Source: Bacteroides caecimuris (GTDB taxonomy: Bacteria; Bacteroidota; Bacteroidia; Bacteroidales; Bacteroidaceae). From it: 64,000 nucleotides of DNA. The stretch lies in NCBI RefSeq assembly GCF_001688725.2, contig NZ_CP015401.2, forward strand, positions 3,790,001 through 3,854,000, given 5' to 3'. The stretch's first letter is position 1, and the number at the start of each line of letters is the position of its first letter. Below, in pieces: positions 45,119 to 55,988 of this stretch. The notes beneath the pieces were generated by a model. The model had not been told where the DNA came from, did not search any database, and saw nothing but the letters and a program-made list of their open reading frames with translations. Both the position numbers and the translations under genes were made by a program.

Positions 45119-46111
45119 TTATTCTTTATCTAATTTATATTTAGAAATGTCGGTTCCAAACGACAGATTCAGACTTTCCAGCAAATCATCAAGCTCGGTA
45201 AGCGATTTCTTTCCGAAGTTTCTGAATTTCAACAGGTCAGTTTTGTTGAACTGTACCAAGTCGCCGAGAGTTTCTACGTCAGCAGCCTTCAAACAATTGA
45301 GGGCACGAACTGACAAGTCCATATCAACGAGTTTAGTTTTCAACAGCTGACGCATGTGCAATACTTCTTCATCAAACTCTTCATTGCTGTCAGTATCATT
45401 ACTTTCAAGCGTGATCTTCTCGTCAGAGAACAACATGAAGTGATAAATCAAAATTTTTGCAGCTTCTTTCAGCGCTTCTTTCGGATGTATAGAACCGTCG
45501 GTACTAATCTCAAGCACCAGCTTCTCGTAGTCAGTCTTCTGTTCTACACGGAAGTTTTCTACAGCATACTTGACATTACGTATCGGTGTATAAATAGAGT
45601 CGATTGGAATTACATTAACATCCGTGCAATACTCGCGATTTTCATCGGCAGGTACATAACCACGACCCTTGTTAATAGTAATATCAATCTGCATAGTTGA
45701 CTTAGAATCTAAATGACAAATAACTAATTCCGGATTTAACACTTCAAATCCAGTCAAATACTTACCTATGTCACCTGCTTTAAATTCACTGGAATTCTCG
45801 ACAGTGATGCTCACTTTTTCGCTCTCGAACTCTTCAACTACTTGCTTGAATCTCACTTGTTTCAGATTCAAGATAATGTTGGTAACATCCTCTTTTACTC
45901 CAGGTACACTAGAAAATTCATGCTCCACACCATCGATTCTGATAGTAGTGATAGCAAAACCCTCTAATGAAGAAAGAAGGATACGGCGTAATGCATTACC
46001 TACAGTAATACCAAAACCCGGTTCCAACGGACGAAATTCGAATTTGCCGAATCTAGAGTCCGCCTCCAACATTAATACTTTATCAGGTTTTTGAAATGCT
46101 AATATCGCCAT
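45119..46111 (-). CDS. rpoA: RNA polymerase alpha subunit
   Basis: A 330-residue alpha subunit. The N-terminal domain (residues 1-225; [23 protein letters not shown] is the dimer/assembly motif) holds the core together; the C-terminal domain (about 250-315; [24 protein letters not shown] text with [11 protein letters not shown]) contacts DNA and regulators. Located between rpsD and rplQ as in most bacteria. Confidence 0.98.
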   Translation of the reverse strand: MAILAFQKPDKVLMLEADSRFGKFEFRPLEPGFGITVGNALRRILLSSLEGFAITTIRIDGVEHEFSSVPGVKEDVTNIILNLKQVRFKQVVEEFESEKVSITVENSSEFKAGDIGKYLTGFEVLNPELVICHLDSKSTMQIDITINKGRGYVPADENREYCTDVNVIPIDSIYTPIRNVKYAVENFRVEQKTDYEKLVLEISTDGSIHPKEALKEAAKILIYHFMLFSDEKITLESNDTDSNEEFDEEVLHMRQLLKTKLVDMDLSVRALNCLKAADVETLGDLVQFNKTDLLKFRNFGKKSLTELDDLLESLNLSFGTDISKYKLDKE

Positions 46112-46122
46112 GAAATTAATTA

Positions 46123-46728
46123 TTATTTAGAATACAATTCAACGATCAAATGTTCTTTAATGTTCTCAGGAATGTCTGCTCTTTCAGGTATGTGCAACAT
46201 TTTACCAACCTTTGAAGCCTCGTCCCATTCCAACCAAGCATACTTGCTGTGGTTGAAACCTGCAAGAGAATTAGCAATTACTTCCAAAGACTTAGATCTT
46301 TCACGAACACCAATCAGTTGTCCTGGTTTTACTGCAAATGAAGGAATGTTTACTACTTCACCATCTACAGTGATGTGCTTGTGACTAACCAACTGACGAG
46401 CAGCAGCACGTGTAGGAGCAATACCCAAACGGAATACTACGTTGTCAAGACGACCTTCCAGCAATTGAAGGAGTACCTCACCAGTAATACCTTTAGCAGT
46501 AGCTGCTTTTTCAAACAAATTGCGGAATTGTTTTTCTAAAACTCCATAGGTGTATTTAGCTTTCTGCTTTTCACGAAGTTGCACACCGTATTCAGAAGTT
46601 TTTCTTTTTCTTGAATTACCATGTTGTCCGGGAGGATAGTTCTTCTTTGACAAAACTTTATCAGCTCCAAAGATTCCTTCACCGAATTTACGGGCGATTC
46701 TTGATTTTGGTCCAGTATATCTAGCCAT
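46123..46728 (-). CDS. rpsD: Small ribosomal subunit protein uS4
   Basis: 201 residues, primary 16S-binding protein and likely autoregulator. The N-terminus ([21 protein letters not shown]) lacks the zinc-binding Cys cluster. The S4 RNA-binding motif is at residues about 90-150 ([31 protein letters not shown]). Preceded by a 120-bp gap after rpsK, the largest in this part of the operon, where an S4 control site could lie. Confidence 0.98.
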   Translation of the reverse strand: MARYTGPKSRIARKFGEGIFGADKVLSKKNYPPGQHGNSRKRKTSEYGVQLREKQKAKYTYGVLEKQFRNLFEKAATAKGITGEVLLQLLEGRLDNVVFRLGIAPTRAAARQLVSHKHITVDGEVVNIPSFAVKPGQLIGVRERSKSLEVIANSLAGFNHSKYAWLEWDEASKVGKMLHIPERADIPENIKEHLIVELYSK

Positions 46729-46848
46729 TTCTTTTAAATATTTAATTGTTTATTCATGAACTCAATTTGTTGCAGCCGCGATTACAGAGAGAAATTAATG
46801 TAATCCATAAACAAAATCAAGATCATTGTGTAAGTAGTTAAAGGTAAA

Positions 46849-47238
46849 TTAAACTCTACGTCTTTTCGGAGGACGACAACCATTATGTGGAAGCGGAGTC
46901 ACATCAATGATTTCAGTAACTTCGATACCAGCACCGTGGATAGTTCTAATAGCAGACTCACGTCCGTTACCTGGACCCTTCACATATGCTTTTACCTTTC
47001 TCAGGCCAAGATCAAATGCAATCTTTGCACAATCCTGGGCAGCCATCTGAGCTGCATAAGGAGTATTCTTCTTAGAACCTCTAAATCCCATTTTACCAGC
47101 AGATGACCAAGAGATAATCTGCCCTTCACTATTTGCAAGAGAAACAATAATATTGTTGAAAGATGAATGAACATGCAACTGTCCATTAGCGTCTACTTTC
47201 ACATTTCTCTTTTTAGCTGCAACTGTTTTTTTTGCCAT
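46849..47238 (-). CDS. rpsK: Small ribosomal subunit protein uS11
   Basis: 129 residues, platform protein of the 30S subunit near the mRNA exit site. Conserved [35 protein letters not shown] and C-terminal [11 protein letters not shown]. Follows rpsM by 11 bp. Confidence 0.98.
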
Positions 47239-47249
47239 ATCAACAATTA

Positions 47250-47630
47250 TTATTTAGTAGCTTTTTTCTTATTAGCAACGGTTTTCTTTCTACCCTTACG
47301 AGTACGTGCATTGTTCTTTGTGCTCTGACCTCTAACAGGCAGACCAATACGGTGACGTACACCACGATAGCAACCAATATCCATTAATCGCTTAATGTTC
47401 AATTGGATTTCAGAACGAAGATCACCTTCTACTTTATACTCTGCACCGATAATCTCACGAATCTTAGCAGCTTGATCATCTGTCCAGTCTTTAACCTTCA
47501 GATCTTTATCTACACCAGCTTTATCTAAAATTTTTGCTGAACTACTGCGACCTATTCCATATACATAGGTCAACGCAATTTCACCTCTTTTGTTCTGAGG
47601 TAAATCTACACCAACTATTCTTATAGCCAT
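47250..47630 (-). CDS. rpsM: Small ribosomal subunit protein uS13
   Basis: 126 residues, head protein contacting tRNA and the B1 bridges. Conserved [27 protein letters not shown] start (given here as [16 protein letters not shown]), [23 protein letters not shown] and a Lys-rich tail. Follows rpmJ in the alpha operon. Confidence 0.98.
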
Positions 47631-47663
47631 ATACTAAATTATTTTTTTTGCAAAAATAACAAA

Positions 47664-47780
47664 TTATCCTTGACGTTGTTTATACTTAGGATTTTTCTTG
47701 TTAATAACATACAAACGGCCATTACGTCTAACGATCTTACATTCTGGCGTGCGTTTCTTTAATGATGCTCTTACTTTCAT
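47664..47780 (-). CDS. rpmJ: Large ribosomal subunit protein bL36
   Basis: A 38-residue protein found by translating the minus strand between infA and rps[17 protein letters not shown], then [19 protein letters not shown] and RQG. Only one Cys remains of the usual Cys3His zinc ribbon, so this is the zinc-free form. The position infA-rpmJ-rpsM is the standard one. Confidence 0.96.
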   Translation of the reverse strand: MKVRASLKKRTPECKIVRRNGRLYVINKKNPKYKQRQG

Positions 47781-47788
47781 ATCTTATT

Positions 47789-48007
47789 TTATTTATATCT
47801 AAACACAATTCTTCCTTTCGATAAGTCGTAAGGAGACATTTCGACTCTCACTTTATCTCCCGGCAGGATCTTGATGTAATGCATCCTCATCTTGCCTGAA
47901 ATATGTGCAGTAATCTCATGTCCGTTTTCTAATTCAACACGAAACATTGCATTTGACAATGCTTCAACTATAACTCCATCTTGTTCTATTGCAGATTGCT
48001 TTGCCAT
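47789..48007 (-). CDS. infA: Translation initiation factor IF-1
   Basis: 72 residues, a single S1-like OB fold (residues 7-70; [53 protein letters not shown]). It binds the A site of the 30S subunit during initiation. Starts 1 bp after the map stop codon, indicating coupling. Confidence 0.98.
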   Translation of the reverse strand: MAKQSAIEQDGVIVEALSNAMFRVELENGHEITAHISGKMRMHYIKILPGDKVRVEMSPYDLSKGRIVFRYK

Positions 48008-48008
48008 A

Positions 48009-48806
48009 TTATATTGCTTTATCTCCTAAAACTTCTTCTATGAATTTGAATGAAGACAAAATATCAGCTTCACCAGCCCCAACAGCTACCGTATGTTCAA
48101 AGTGTGCAGCACATTTACGATCTCTGGTCCTCACAGTCCATCCGTCACGTTCCATAATTACTTGCCGGTCTCCCAATGTTATCATTGGCTCTATCGCTAT
48201 GCAAAGGCCTCTTTTCATCAATGGTCCATATCCTCTTTTACCATAATTAGGAACTTGAGGATCTTCGTGCATCTCTTTACCGATGCCATGACCAACAAAC
48301 TCACGCACCACACCATAAGAATGAGACTCACAATATTGCTGGATAGCATATCCGATATCTCCGATTCTTTTGCCTTGCACTGCGTTCTGAATACCGATAT
48401 ATAACGCTTCTTTAGTTACCTTCAACAAATTACGAATCTCTTCGTCTACCTCTCCTACACAAAAAGTATAAGCAGAATCACCACAGAAACCATTCATGTA
48501 AGTTCCGCAATCCACTGATACGATATCGCCATCTTTCAGTACGATATCCCCTGGGATTCCATGTACCACCTGTTCATTAACAGAAGTACAGAGAGATGCA
48601 GGAAACGGTTCTCCATATTGATTCGGAAATCCTTTGAAAGTTGGAGTTGCCCCATGATCTCTAATGAACTCTTCAGCAACTTTATCCAACTCACGTGTAG
48701 TTACACCAGGCTTCACCAATTTGGCAACCTCTGCAAGAGTTTTACCAACAAGCAGGTTACTCTGACGGAGCAATTCTATTTCATCTTCTGTTTTAAGAAA
48801 TATCAT
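48009..48806 (-). CDS. map: Methionine aminopeptidase, type I
   Basis: A 265-residue cytosolic metalloprotease that removes N-terminal Met. Metal ligands are visible: [18 protein letters not shown] (two Asp), [18 protein letters not shown] (His), IEPMITLGD (Glu) and [11 protein letters not shown] (Glu). Lies between secY and infA; the adk gene found at this point in many other bacteria is absent. Confidence 0.97.
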   Translation of the reverse strand: MIFLKTEDEIELLRQSNLLVGKTLAEVAKLVKPGVTTRELDKVAEEFIRDHGATPTFKGFPNQYGEPFPASLCTSVNEQVVHGIPGDIVLKDGDIVSVDCGTYMNGFCGDSAYTFCVGEVDEEIRNLLKVTKEALYIGIQNAVQGKRIGDIGYAIQQYCESHSYGVVREFVGHGIGKEMHEDPQVPNYGKRGYGPLMKRGLCIAIEPMITLGDRQVIMERDGWTVRTRDRKCAAHFEHTVAVGAGEADILSSFKFIEEVLGDKAI

Positions 48807-48821
48807 TTCTAATCTAAAGAA

Positions 48822-50162
48822 TTAATATGCCGCTACACCAGCGCGTCCTTTAATACGACCTGATTTCAACAAACCGTCATAATGTCTCATCAACAAATGA
48901 CTTTCAACCTGTTGCAAGGTATCAAGAACAACACCTACAAGAATTAACAAAGATGTACCGCCGAAGAATTGAGCGAATCCTGCTTGCACTCCGAATACAC
49001 CGGCAAAAGCAGGCATAATAGCAACTAAAGCCAAGAAGAAAGAACCCGGCAAAGTAATACGAGACATTATATCGTCAATATACTCTGCTGTTTTCTTTCC
49101 CGGTTTAATACCAGGGATGAAACCATTATTTCTCTTCATATCCTCAGCCATCTGAGTCGGATTAATTGTAATTGCAGTATAGAAATATGTAAATAATATA
49201 ATCATTACCGCAAAGACAAAATTATACCAGAAACTTGTATGATCTGTAAACGCATGCAAGAAACCGCCTGCATCATTTACATTTGAAAAGCCGATAAATG
49301 TAATTGGAATAAACATGATTGCCTGGGCAAAGATGATAGGCATAACACCGGCAGCATTCACCTTCAAAGGGATATACTGTCTAGCACCACCATATTGCTT
49401 GTTACCAACAATTCTTTTTGCATACTGCACAGGAATCTTTCTTGTACCTTGCACCAAAAGAATAGCAGCGCCAATCACTAACAATAAGAATACGATTTCA
49501 ATTATAAACATAATCAGACCACCACTCTTATTTGCTACTCTAGATACAACTTCTTGTAATAAAGCATCAGGGAAACGAGCAATAATACCAATCAAGATAA
49601 TAAATGAAATACCGTTACCAATACCTTTATCAGTAATTCTTTCACCAAGCCACAAAATAAACATACTACCTGCTGCCAAAATAATGGTAGAGGTAACCAT
49701 AAACAGAGTCCAATCTAATGAAGCATTTAAGGAAGGACCAGCCTGCATTTTAAGATTGAGCAAATAAGAAGGGGCCTGAACTAACAATATAGCAATCGTC
49801 AAGTAACGAGTATATTGATTCATTTTTCTTCTGCCGCTCTCACCTTCGCGTTGCAACTTCTGGAAATACGGCACAGCGATTCCCAATAACTGAATTACGA
49901 TAGATGCAGAGATATAAGGCATAATTCCTAATGCAAAAATAGAGGCATTAGAGAATGCTCCTCCAGAGAACATATTTAACAAGGCTAAAAGGCCTTCACT
50001 TGTTTGTTCGTGCAATTTTGCCAGCATTGCCGGATTGATACCCGGTAATACAACATACGATCCGAAACGGTAAATTGCCACAAACAATATGGTGATGAGG
50101 ATCCGTTGTCTCAGATCCTCAATCTTCCATATATTCTTTAATGTTTCAATAGCTTTTCTCAT
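48822..50162 (-). CDS. secY: Protein translocase subunit SecY
   Basis: 446 residues, the channel of the Sec translocon. Ten transmembrane helices; plug region near TSEGLLALLNMFSGGAFSNAS; cytosolic loop with QREGESGRRKMNQYTRYL; C-terminal SHLLMRHYDGLLKSGRIKGR. Starts 4 bp after rplO, as in typical spc operons. Confidence 0.98.
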   Translation of the reverse strand: MRKAIETLKNIWKIEDLRQRILITILFVAIYRFGSYVVLPGINPAMLAKLHEQTSEGLLALLNMFSGGAFSNASIFALGIMPYISASIVIQLLGIAVPYFQKLQREGESGRRKMNQYTRYLTIAILLVQAPSYLLNLKMQAGPSLNASLDWTLFMVTSTIILAAGSMFILWLGERITDKGIGNGISFIILIGIIARFPDALLQEVVSRVANKSGGLIMFIIEIVFLLLVIGAAILLVQGTRKIPVQYAKRIVGNKQYGGARQYIPLKVNAAGVMPIIFAQAIMFIPITFIGFSNVNDAGGFLHAFTDHTSFWYNFVFAVMIILFTYFYTAITINPTQMAEDMKRNNGFIPGIKPGKKTAEYIDDIMSRITLPGSFFLALVAIMPAFAGVFGVQAGFAQFFGGTSLLILVGVVLDTLQQVESHLLMRHYDGLLKSGRIKGRAGVAAY

Positions 50163-50166
50163 TGAA

Positions 50167-50613
50167 TCAGAGTTTTACTACAGTTCCACCAGCAGCCTCG
50201 ATAGCAGCAGTTGCAGTCTTAGAGAATGCATGAGCTTCTACTTCCAGCTTGTTAGTCAGAGTTCCGTTACCCAATACTTTTACTAACTGATTTGAAGAAA
50301 TAAATCCTGCTTCAATAAAGTCGTTTACACCAACTTTTGCCAAGTTTTTAGCTTCAGCAAGCTTCTGGATAGTATCCAAGTTGATAGCTTTATATTCAAC
50401 ACGATTGATATTCTTGAAACCAAATTTAGGTACTCGACGTTGAAGAGGCATCTGACCACCTTCAAAACCGATTTTCTTAGAGTATCCAGATCTTGATTTA
50501 GCTCCTTTATGACCTCTTGTAGAAGTACCACCTAAGCCAGAACCAGCACCACGTCCAATTCTTTTTCTTGTCTTAGTAGATCCCTCAGCAGGTTTTAAAT
50601 TACTTAAGTTCAT
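50167..50613 (-). CDS. rplO: Large ribosomal subunit protein uL15
   Basis: 148 residues. Conserved RKRIGRGAGSGLGGTSTRGHKGAKSR in the Gly-rich N-terminal tail and GGQMPLQRRVPKFGF in the middle. It supports 23S domain assembly. Followed closely by secY. Confidence 0.98.
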   Translation of the reverse strand: MNLSNLKPAEGSTKTRKRIGRGAGSGLGGTSTRGHKGAKSRSGYSKKIGFEGGQMPLQRRVPKFGFKNINRVEYKAINLDTIQKLAEAKNLAKVGVNDFIEAGFISSNQLVKVLGNGTLTNKLEVEAHAFSKTATAAIEAAGGTVVKL

Positions 50614-50645
50614 ATTGTAATTTCGTTTTATTATTCAACAAATAA

Positions 50646-50822
50646 TTACTTAACAATGGCAACCAAGTGTTTTACTTTATCTACCATTCCAAGAATTGAA
50701 GGAGTGCTTTCGTGTTCAACCACACGGTTCAGTTTACGAAGTCCCAGTGCGTCAAGAGTTCTTTTCTGATCAGCTGGAGCACCAATTCTACTTTTAACTT
50801 GTTTAATCTTTATAGTTGACAT
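50646..50822 (-). CDS. rpmD: Large ribosomal subunit protein uL30
   Basis: A 58-residue protein read directly from the minus strand: STIKIKQVKSRIGAPADQKR, then TLDALGLRKLNRVVEHE and GMVDKVKHLVAIVK. This is the full L30 fold. An unusually strong ribosome-binding site (AAGGAGGAG) lies before its ATG, rare in this phylum. Sits between rpsE and rplO. Confidence 0.97.
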   Translation of the reverse strand: MSTIKIKQVKSRIGAPADQKRTLDALGLRKLNRVVEHESTPSILGMVDKVKHLVAIVK

Positions 50823-50831
50823 ATCTCCTCC

Positions 50832-51350
50832 TTATCCTCTAAATACTTTTTCAACACTAATACCTCTGTTCTGAGCAACCATTCTTGCATCACGCATTTC
50901 ACTCAAAGCTTCGATTGTAGCTTTAACAAGGTTGTGCGGATTCGAAGAACCTTTAGATTTAGCCAAAACGTCAGTAACACCAACACTTTCCAATACAGCA
51001 CGCATAGCACCACCAGCTACAACACCAGTTCCGTGAGATGCAGGTTTGATGAATACTTCAGCACCACCAAATCTAGCTGATTGTTCATGGGGAACAGTAC
51101 CTTTTAAAATAGGTACTCTCACCAAGTTCTTTTTAGCTGACTCAACACCTTTTGCGATAGCAGCTGTTACTTCACCTGCTTTACCAAGTCCCCAACCAAT
51201 GATACCTTCTTCGTTACCTACAACAACGATTGCAGAGAAACTAAAAGTTCTACCACCTTTGGTAACTTTAGTAACACGATTAATAGCAACCAATCTATCT
51301 TTCAGTTCTATATCGTTAGTAATCTTAACTCTATTATTAACTCCTGCCAT
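50832..51350 (-). CDS. rpsE: Small ribosomal subunit protein uS5
   Basis: 172 residues. The N-terminal double-stranded-RNA-binding domain contains [19 protein letters not shown]; the C-terminal domain has [20 protein letters not shown] and [12 protein letters not shown]. It helps decoding accuracy and mRNA helicase function. Confidence 0.98.
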   Translation of the reverse strand: MAGVNNRVKITNDIELKDRLVAINRVTKVTKGGRTFSFSAIVVVGNEEGIIGWGLGKAGEVTAAIAKGVESAKKNLVRVPILKGTVPHEQSARFGGAEVFIKPASHGTGVVAGGAMRAVLESVGVTDVLAKSKGSSNPHNLVKATIEALSEMRDARMVAQNRGISVEKVFRG

Positions 51351-51355
51351 AATGA

Positions 51356-51700
51356 TTAAAATTTAAGTCCACCGTTACGAGCAGCATCAGCTACTTCTTT
51401 TACTCTCCCATGATACAAGTAACCATTACGGTCGAAAACAACAGTAGTTATACCTGCTTCCTGAGCCTTTTTAGCAATCATTTCACCAACTTTAGCAGCT
51501 TGTTCCTTTTTAGTAACTTTCTCAGTCAAACCTAAAGAAGAAGCAGCAGCCAGTGTCTTACCAGAAAGATCATCGATAATCTGGACATAAATTTGCTTGT
51601 TACTTCTAAATACACTCATACGCGGACGTTCAGTAGTACCTGAAATCTTGTTGCGTACTCTATATTTGATTTTAACTCGTCTTTCTATTTTTGTTGTCAT
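51356..51700 (-). CDS. rplR: Large ribosomal subunit protein uL18
   Basis: 114 residues, 5S rRNA-binding protein. Conserved [42 protein letters not shown] and C-terminal GGLKF. Located between rplF and rpsE. Confidence 0.98.
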   Translation of the reverse strand: MTTKIERRVKIKYRVRNKISGTTERPRMSVFRSNKQIYVQIIDDLSGKTLAAASSLGLTEKVTKKEQAAKVGEMIAKKAQEAGITTVVFDRNGYLYHGRVKEVADAARNGGLKF

Positions 51701-51721
51701 AATAATCTAATTTTATATGAA

Positions 51722-52291
51722 TTACTTAGCGCCGGCTGATTTACCAGACTTTCTACGAATTACTTCGCCAACAAACTTAATACCTTTACCCTTGTATGGT
51801 TCAGGCTTACGGAAAGAACGTATTTTAGAGCAAACTTGACCAAGCAATTGTTTGTCACACGATTCCAATATAATAAGAGGATTCTTATTTCTTTCAGACT
51901 TCGTTTCAACTTTTACCTCAGCAGGTAATTGAATGAAAATATTGTGTGTATAACCTAAAGCCAGCTCAATGATGTTACCTTGGTTTGAAGCACGATAACC
52001 TACACCTACAAGTTCCAGTTCTTTCTTGTAACCTTCAGATACGCCCACAACCATATTGTGAACCAATGAACGATACAAACCATGGAAAGCATGTTTCTGC
52101 TTCGGGTTATCAAGCATTTCTTTATCGTTTTCTGTTAAAGTTACGTGTCCGTCTTCAATAGTAACATTGATAGCAGGATTCACATATTGGCTCATTTCGC
52201 CTTTGGGTCCCTTTACGGTAACCACATTATCCTTCAGAGTGATTGTCACTCCAGCAGGGATACTAATGGGTAATTTTCCTATTCTTGACAT
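51722..52291 (-). CDS. rplF: Large ribosomal subunit protein uL6
   Basis: 189 residues with two related alpha/beta domains. Begins SRIGKLPISIPAGVTI; the C-terminal signature PEPYKGKGIKFVGEVIRRKSG is intact. It lies near the GTPase-associated centre of the 50S subunit. Confidence 0.98.
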   Translation of the reverse strand: MSRIGKLPISIPAGVTITLKDNVVTVKGPKGEMSQYVNPAINVTIEDGHVTLTENDKEMLDNPKQKHAFHGLYRSLVHNMVVGVSEGYKKELELVGVGYRASNQGNIIELALGYTHNIFIQLPAEVKVETKSERNKNPLIILESCDKQLLGQVCSKIRSFRKPEPYKGKGIKFVGEVIRRKSGKSAGAK

Positions 52292-52306
52292 TCTAATTCC
52301 TCCTAA

Positions 52307-52702
52307 TTAATATACATAACACAAGACTTCACCACCGATTTTCAGTTCTGCAGCCTCTTTGTTAGTCATTACACCTTTGGAAGTAGATATTATAGCAATA
52401 CCCAGCCCATTAATAACACGCGGCATATCTTTGTAACCAGTATACTTACGCATACCCGGAGAAGATATTCTTTCTAACTTTTTGATTGCGTTAACTTTGT
52501 TAACAGAATCATACTTCAAGGCAACCTTAATAGTTCCTTGAGGACCATCTTCTACAAACTTATAATTAAGGATGTAGCCTTTTTCAAAAAGAATCTTAGT
52601 GATTTCTTTTTTCAAATTCGAAGCGGGAACTTCAACAACTCTGTGCTTTGCACCAATCGCGTTCCGCAACCTCGTTAAATAATCTGCTATTGGATCAGTC
52701 AT
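52307..52702 (-). CDS. rpsH: Small ribosomal subunit protein uS8
   Basis: 131 residues. Begins MTDPIADYLTRLRNA; the C-terminal signature is GIAIISTSKGVMTNKEA followed by GGEVLCYVY. Binds the central domain of 16S; in E. coli it represses the spc operon. Confidence 0.98.
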   Translation of the reverse strand: MTDPIADYLTRLRNAIGAKHRVVEVPASNLKKEITKILFEKGYILNYKFVEDGPQGTIKVALKYDSVNKVNAIKKLERISSPGMRKYTGYKDMPRVINGLGIAIISTSKGVMTNKEAAELKIGGEVLCYVY

Positions 52703-52754
52703 ATAAAAATAAATTAAATTAATCAGGACTACCCTGACAATATTTAAACAATAA

Positions 52755-53054
52755 TTACCAGCTTGCTTTTTTTACGCCTGGGATCAGTCCATTAGATGCC
52801 ATCTCACGGAATTGAATTCTCGAAATTCCGAATTGACGAATATAACCTTTAGGACGACCAGTCAGTTTGCAACGGTTGTGCATACGAATCGGATTAGAAT
52901 TCTTAGGCAACTCTTGCAACTTCTGTGCAGCTTCGAAAGCATCAGCAGGATCACCTGTTCTTACGATTTGCTTCAAAGCAGCTCTTTTCTCGGCGTATTT
53001 GGCTACTAATTTAGCACGCTTTACTTCACGTGCTTTCATTGATTCCTTTGCCAT
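52755..53054 (-). CDS. rpsN: Small ribosomal subunit protein uS14
   Basis: 99 residues, the long zinc-free form (only one Cys, in [21 protein letters not shown]). C-terminal [11 protein letters not shown] is typical. Needed for 30S head assembly. Lies 5 bp after rplE. Confidence 0.98.
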   Translation of the reverse strand: MAKESMKAREVKRAKLVAKYAEKRAALKQIVRTGDPADAFEAAQKLQELPKNSNPIRMHNRCKLTGRPKGYIRQFGISRIQFREMASNGLIPGVKKASW

Positions 53055-53059
53055 ATCTA

Positions 53060-53617
53060 TTAGTCTTTTTTAGCGTTTTTAAAAGGTAAACCGAATTCCT
53101 TCAGCAAAGCATAACCTTCTTCATCTGTTTCAGCAGAGGTTACAAAGGTAATATTCATTCCGAGAATTCTTGTAATACTATCGATATTTATTTCAGGGAA
53201 AATGATTTGTTCCTGAATACCAAGGGTATAATTACCTTTACCATCAAACTTACTTTCGATACCTTTGAAGTCACGAATACGAGGAAGAGCTACACGAACC
53301 AATTTTTCAAGGAATTCGTACATTCTTTCACGACGTAAAGTTACCATAACACCAATCGGCATCTTTTTACGTAACTTAAAGTTTGCGATATCTTTACGAG
53401 AAATGGTAGCTACAGCTTTTTGACCTGTAATAGCTGTCATTTCATTGATTGCTACTTCGATAATCTTCTTATCAGCAACAGCCATACCTAATCCCTGATT
53501 GATTACAATCTTCTTAAGTACGGGTATCTGCATTGTAGAAGAATACTGGAACTGTGATTTCAATGCAGGCGCTATACGCTCTGCATATTCTTTCTTAAGA
53601 CTAGCAGTATTACTCAT
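53060..53617 (-). CDS. rplE: Large ribosomal subunit protein uL5
   Basis: 185 residues, 5S rRNA-binding protein of the central protuberance. Conserved [34 protein letters not shown] and [18 protein letters not shown]. Its start overlaps the rplX stop. Confidence 0.98.
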   Translation of the reverse strand: MSNTASLKKEYAERIAPALKSQFQYSSTMQIPVLKKIVINQGLGMAVADKKIIEVAINEMTAITGQKAVATISRKDIANFKLRKKMPIGVMVTLRRERMYEFLEKLVRVALPRIRDFKGIESKFDGKGNYTLGIQEQIIFPEINIDSITRILGMNITFVTSAETDEEGYALLKEFGLPFKNAKKD

Positions 53618-53937
53618 TACTTAATCTCCTCTCCTGATTTTTTAGAATAACGCACTAAAGTTCCTTCTGAACTCTTTTTTCTCCCAATACGCGTTGCTTT
53701 ACCAGTTTTTGGATCAACCGGGTTCAAGTTTGAAATGTGGATAGAAGCCTCTTGCTTCACAATACCACCCTGCGGATTCTTTGCATTCGGCTTTGTGCTT
53801 TTAGATACCATATTGATACCTTCAACAAATGCACGTCCTTCTTTAACAAGAACCTTCAATACACGACCAGTTTTGCCCTTATCTTCACCAGCATTTACGT
53901 AAACTGTGTCGCCTTTTTTAATATGTAATTTACTCAT
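53617..53937 (-). CDS. rplX: Large ribosomal subunit protein uL24
   Basis: 106 residues. The KOW motif lies near the start ([21 protein letters not shown]). An assembly-initiating protein of the 50S subunit, also near the exit tunnel. Its end overlaps the rplE start. Confidence 0.98.
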   Translation of the reverse strand: MSKLHIKKGDTVYVNAGEDKGKTGRVLKVLVKEGRAFVEGINMVSKSTKPNAKNPQGGIVKQEASIHISNLNPVDPKTGKATRIGRKKSSEGTLVRYSKKSGEEIK

Positions 53938-53956
53938 TACTTAAATCTTTTACAAA

Positions 53957-54322
53957 TTAAAGTACCTCAGGCGCAAGTGACACAACCTTCATGTTTGTAG
54001 CACGAAGCTCTCTTGCTACAGGACCGAAAATACGACTACCTCTAATTTCACCTGCATTATTCAACAACACGCAAGCATTATCATCAAAACGTATATAAGA
54101 ACCATCAGGACGACGGATTTCTTTCTTTGTACGTACAATCAAAGCCTTTGATACTGCACCTTTTTTAACATCACTAGAAGGGATAACGCTCTTCACTGAA
54201 ACAACAATGACATCCCCCACTGAAGCATAACGACGACCTGTACCACCTAAAACGCGGATACACAACGCCTCTTTCGCTCCACTGTTATCACATACTGTAA
54301 GTCTGGATTCTACTTGTATCAT
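53957..54322 (-). CDS. rplN: Large ribosomal subunit protein uL14
   Basis: 121 residues, a five-stranded barrel. Conserved [35 protein letters not shown] and the C-terminal FGPVARELR. Forms intersubunit bridges. Two bases separate it from rpsQ. Confidence 0.98.
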   Translation of the reverse strand: MIQVESRLTVCDNSGAKEALCIRVLGGTGRRYASVGDVIVVSVKSVIPSSDVKKGAVSKALIVRTKKEIRRPDGSYIRFDDNACVLLNNAGEIRGSRIFGPVARELRATNMKVVSLAPEVL

Positions 54323-54324
54323 AA

Positions 54325-54582
54325 TTACTTAGCTCTTTCAATTATTTCTACTAATCTCCATCTTTTAGTCTTGCTCAAAGGACGAGTTTCCATGATGCTT
54401 ACAGTATCACCGATATTGCATTCATTCTTTTCATCGTGAGCATGGTACTTCTTCGTTTTGCTAACGAACTTACCATATATAGGGTGTTTTTCCTTAAATT
54501 TGGCAGCAACAGTGATGGTCTTATCCATCTTATTGCTCAACACAACCCCTGTTCTTTCTTTTCTTAAATTTCTTGCTTCCAT
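54325..54582 (-). CDS. rpsQ: Small ribosomal subunit protein uS17
   Basis: 85 residues from the ATG at 54582 ([12 protein letters not shown]), the position conserved in the family. An in-frame ATG at 54594 overlaps the rpmC stop (ATGA) and would add MISL; which is used cannot be decided here. The OB-fold signature [18 protein letters not shown] is present. Confidence 0.95.
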   Translation of the reverse strand: MEARNLRKERTGVVLSNKMDKTITVAAKFKEKHPIYGKFVSKTKKYHAHDEKNECNIGDTVSIMETRPLSKTKRWRLVEIIERAK

Positions 54583-54590
54583 CAAGCTGA

Positions 54591-54788
54591 TCATTTATTG
54601 TTAAGTTCTCTTTCGCGCAATTCTGTTTTCATACGCGCAATAGTCCTGCGTAATTGTTTGATTTGAGCAGGATTTTCCAAAGGAGAAATAGAATGATTGA
54701 TAACCATTTGGTTATAATTAGCTGTTTCCGCCTCTACTCTTTCTACTAAGTCACTAGTAGTCATTTCTTTAATTTCTGCAATTTTCAT
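54591..54788 (-). CDS. rpmC: Large ribosomal subunit protein uL29
   Basis: 65 residues, a helical hairpin protein at the exit tunnel ([39 protein letters not shown]). The stop overlaps a possible rpsQ start. Lies 5 bp after rplP. Confidence 0.98.
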   Translation of the reverse strand: MKIAEIKEMTTSDLVERVEAETANYNQMVINHSISPLENPAQIKQLRRTIARMKTELRERELNNK

Positions 54789-54793
54789 AACAC

Positions 54794-55228
54794 TTACGCA
54801 TTTTGATTTTGAATATCATAATCACGTCTTACGACAAACTTCGTTGTAATAGGAAGCTTTTGAGCAGCTAAGCGCAATGCTTCTTTCGCGATTTCGTAAG
54901 ATACTCCTTCAGCTTCAATAATGATTCTACCTGGAGTTACAGGAGCCACAAATCCCTCTGGAGCACCTTTACCTTTACCCATACGTACATCGGCAGGTTT
55001 TCTAGTGATCGGTTTATCCGGGAATATACGGATCCAGATCTGTCCTTGACGTTGCATATATCTTGTTACTGCAATACGAGCAGCTTCGATCTGACGGCCT
55101 GTAATCCACTTAGTCTCCAAAGCCTTTATGCCAAAAGAACCAAAGGCCAGCTGGTTACCTCTCTGGGCATTACCTTTCTGACGTCCTTTTTGTTGTCTTC
55201 TGAATTTTGTCTTTTTCGGTTGTAACAT
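54794..55228 (-). CDS. rplP: Large ribosomal subunit protein uL16
   Basis: 144 residues. Conserved [34 protein letters not shown] (with the Arg that is hydroxylated in some bacteria) and [14 protein letters not shown]. Positions tRNA in the A and P sites. Confidence 0.98.
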   Translation of the reverse strand: MLQPKKTKFRRQQKGRQKGNAQRGNQLAFGSFGIKALETKWITGRQIEAARIAVTRYMQRQGQIWIRIFPDKPITRKPADVRMGKGKGAPEGFVAPVTPGRIIIEAEGVSYEIAKEALRLAAQKLPITTKFVVRRDYDIQNQNA

Positions 55229-55251
55229 AGTTTCCTAAAATTCAAATTCGT

Positions 55252-55983
55252 TTAGCGATTATTTTTCTTTCTTTTGAAGTTCTTTCCGCCGTTGTTTCCA
55301 CTGTTGTTTCCACGACCACTTTCTTTGCTTTGTGTAAAGTTCGGAGCCAATTCTTTCTTACCAAACACTTCATCTCTACAAATCCAAACTTTGATACCAA
55401 GAAGACCTACCTTAGTCAATGCTTCTGCATGACAGTAGTCGATATCAGCTCTGAAAGTGTGTAACGGAGTTCTTCCTTCTTTATACATTTCAGAACGAGC
55501 CATTTCAGCTCCATTCAAACGTCCTGAAATCTGAATTTTGATACCTTCAGCACCCATACGCATTGTGTTTGCGATAGCCATCTTGATGGCACGGCGATAG
55601 GCAATTTTACCTTCAACCTGGCGAGCGATGTTATTAGCAACAATCACAGCATCCAGTTCCGGTCTCTTCACTTCAAAGATATTGATTTGAATATCTTTGT
55701 CGGTAACCTTCTTCAACTCCTCTTTTAACTTATCAACTTCTTGGCCACCTTTACCGATAATAATACCCGGGCGAGCAGTGCAAACAGTAATAGTAACGAG
55801 CTTCAGCGTACGTTCAATTACGATTCTTGATACACTTGCCTTTGCAAGTCTCGCATTAAGATATTTACGGATTTTGCTATCTTCCAGCAAAGAATCACCG
55901 TAATCATTTCCACCATACCAGTTAGAATCCCATCCTCTGATAATTCCTAAACGGTTGCTTATTGGATTAACTTTCTGTCCCAT
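55252..55983 (-). CDS. rpsC: Small ribosomal subunit protein uS3
   Basis: 243 residues. A KH type II domain ([20 protein letters not shown]) followed by the S3 C-terminal domain ([34 protein letters not shown]). The last 25 residues are Gly/Asn/Lys-rich and extra to E. coli. Forms the mRNA entry site. Confidence 0.98.
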   Translation of the reverse strand: MGQKVNPISNRLGIIRGWDSNWYGGNDYGDSLLEDSKIRKYLNARLAKASVSRIVIERTLKLVTITVCTARPGIIIGKGGQEVDKLKEELKKVTDKDIQINIFEVKRPELDAVIVANNIARQVEGKIAYRRAIKMAIANTMRMGAEGIKIQISGRLNGAEMARSEMYKEGRTPLHTFRADIDYCHAEALTKVGLLGIKVWICRDEVFGKKELAPNFTQSKESGRGNNSGNNGGKNFKRKKNNR

Positions 55984-55988
55984 CTACC

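Noticed and set aside
48807..48821. Search for adk between secY and map
   Set aside because: The gap is only 15 bp; adk is absent here, as in other Bacteroidota, and this is not a deletion peculiar to this strain.
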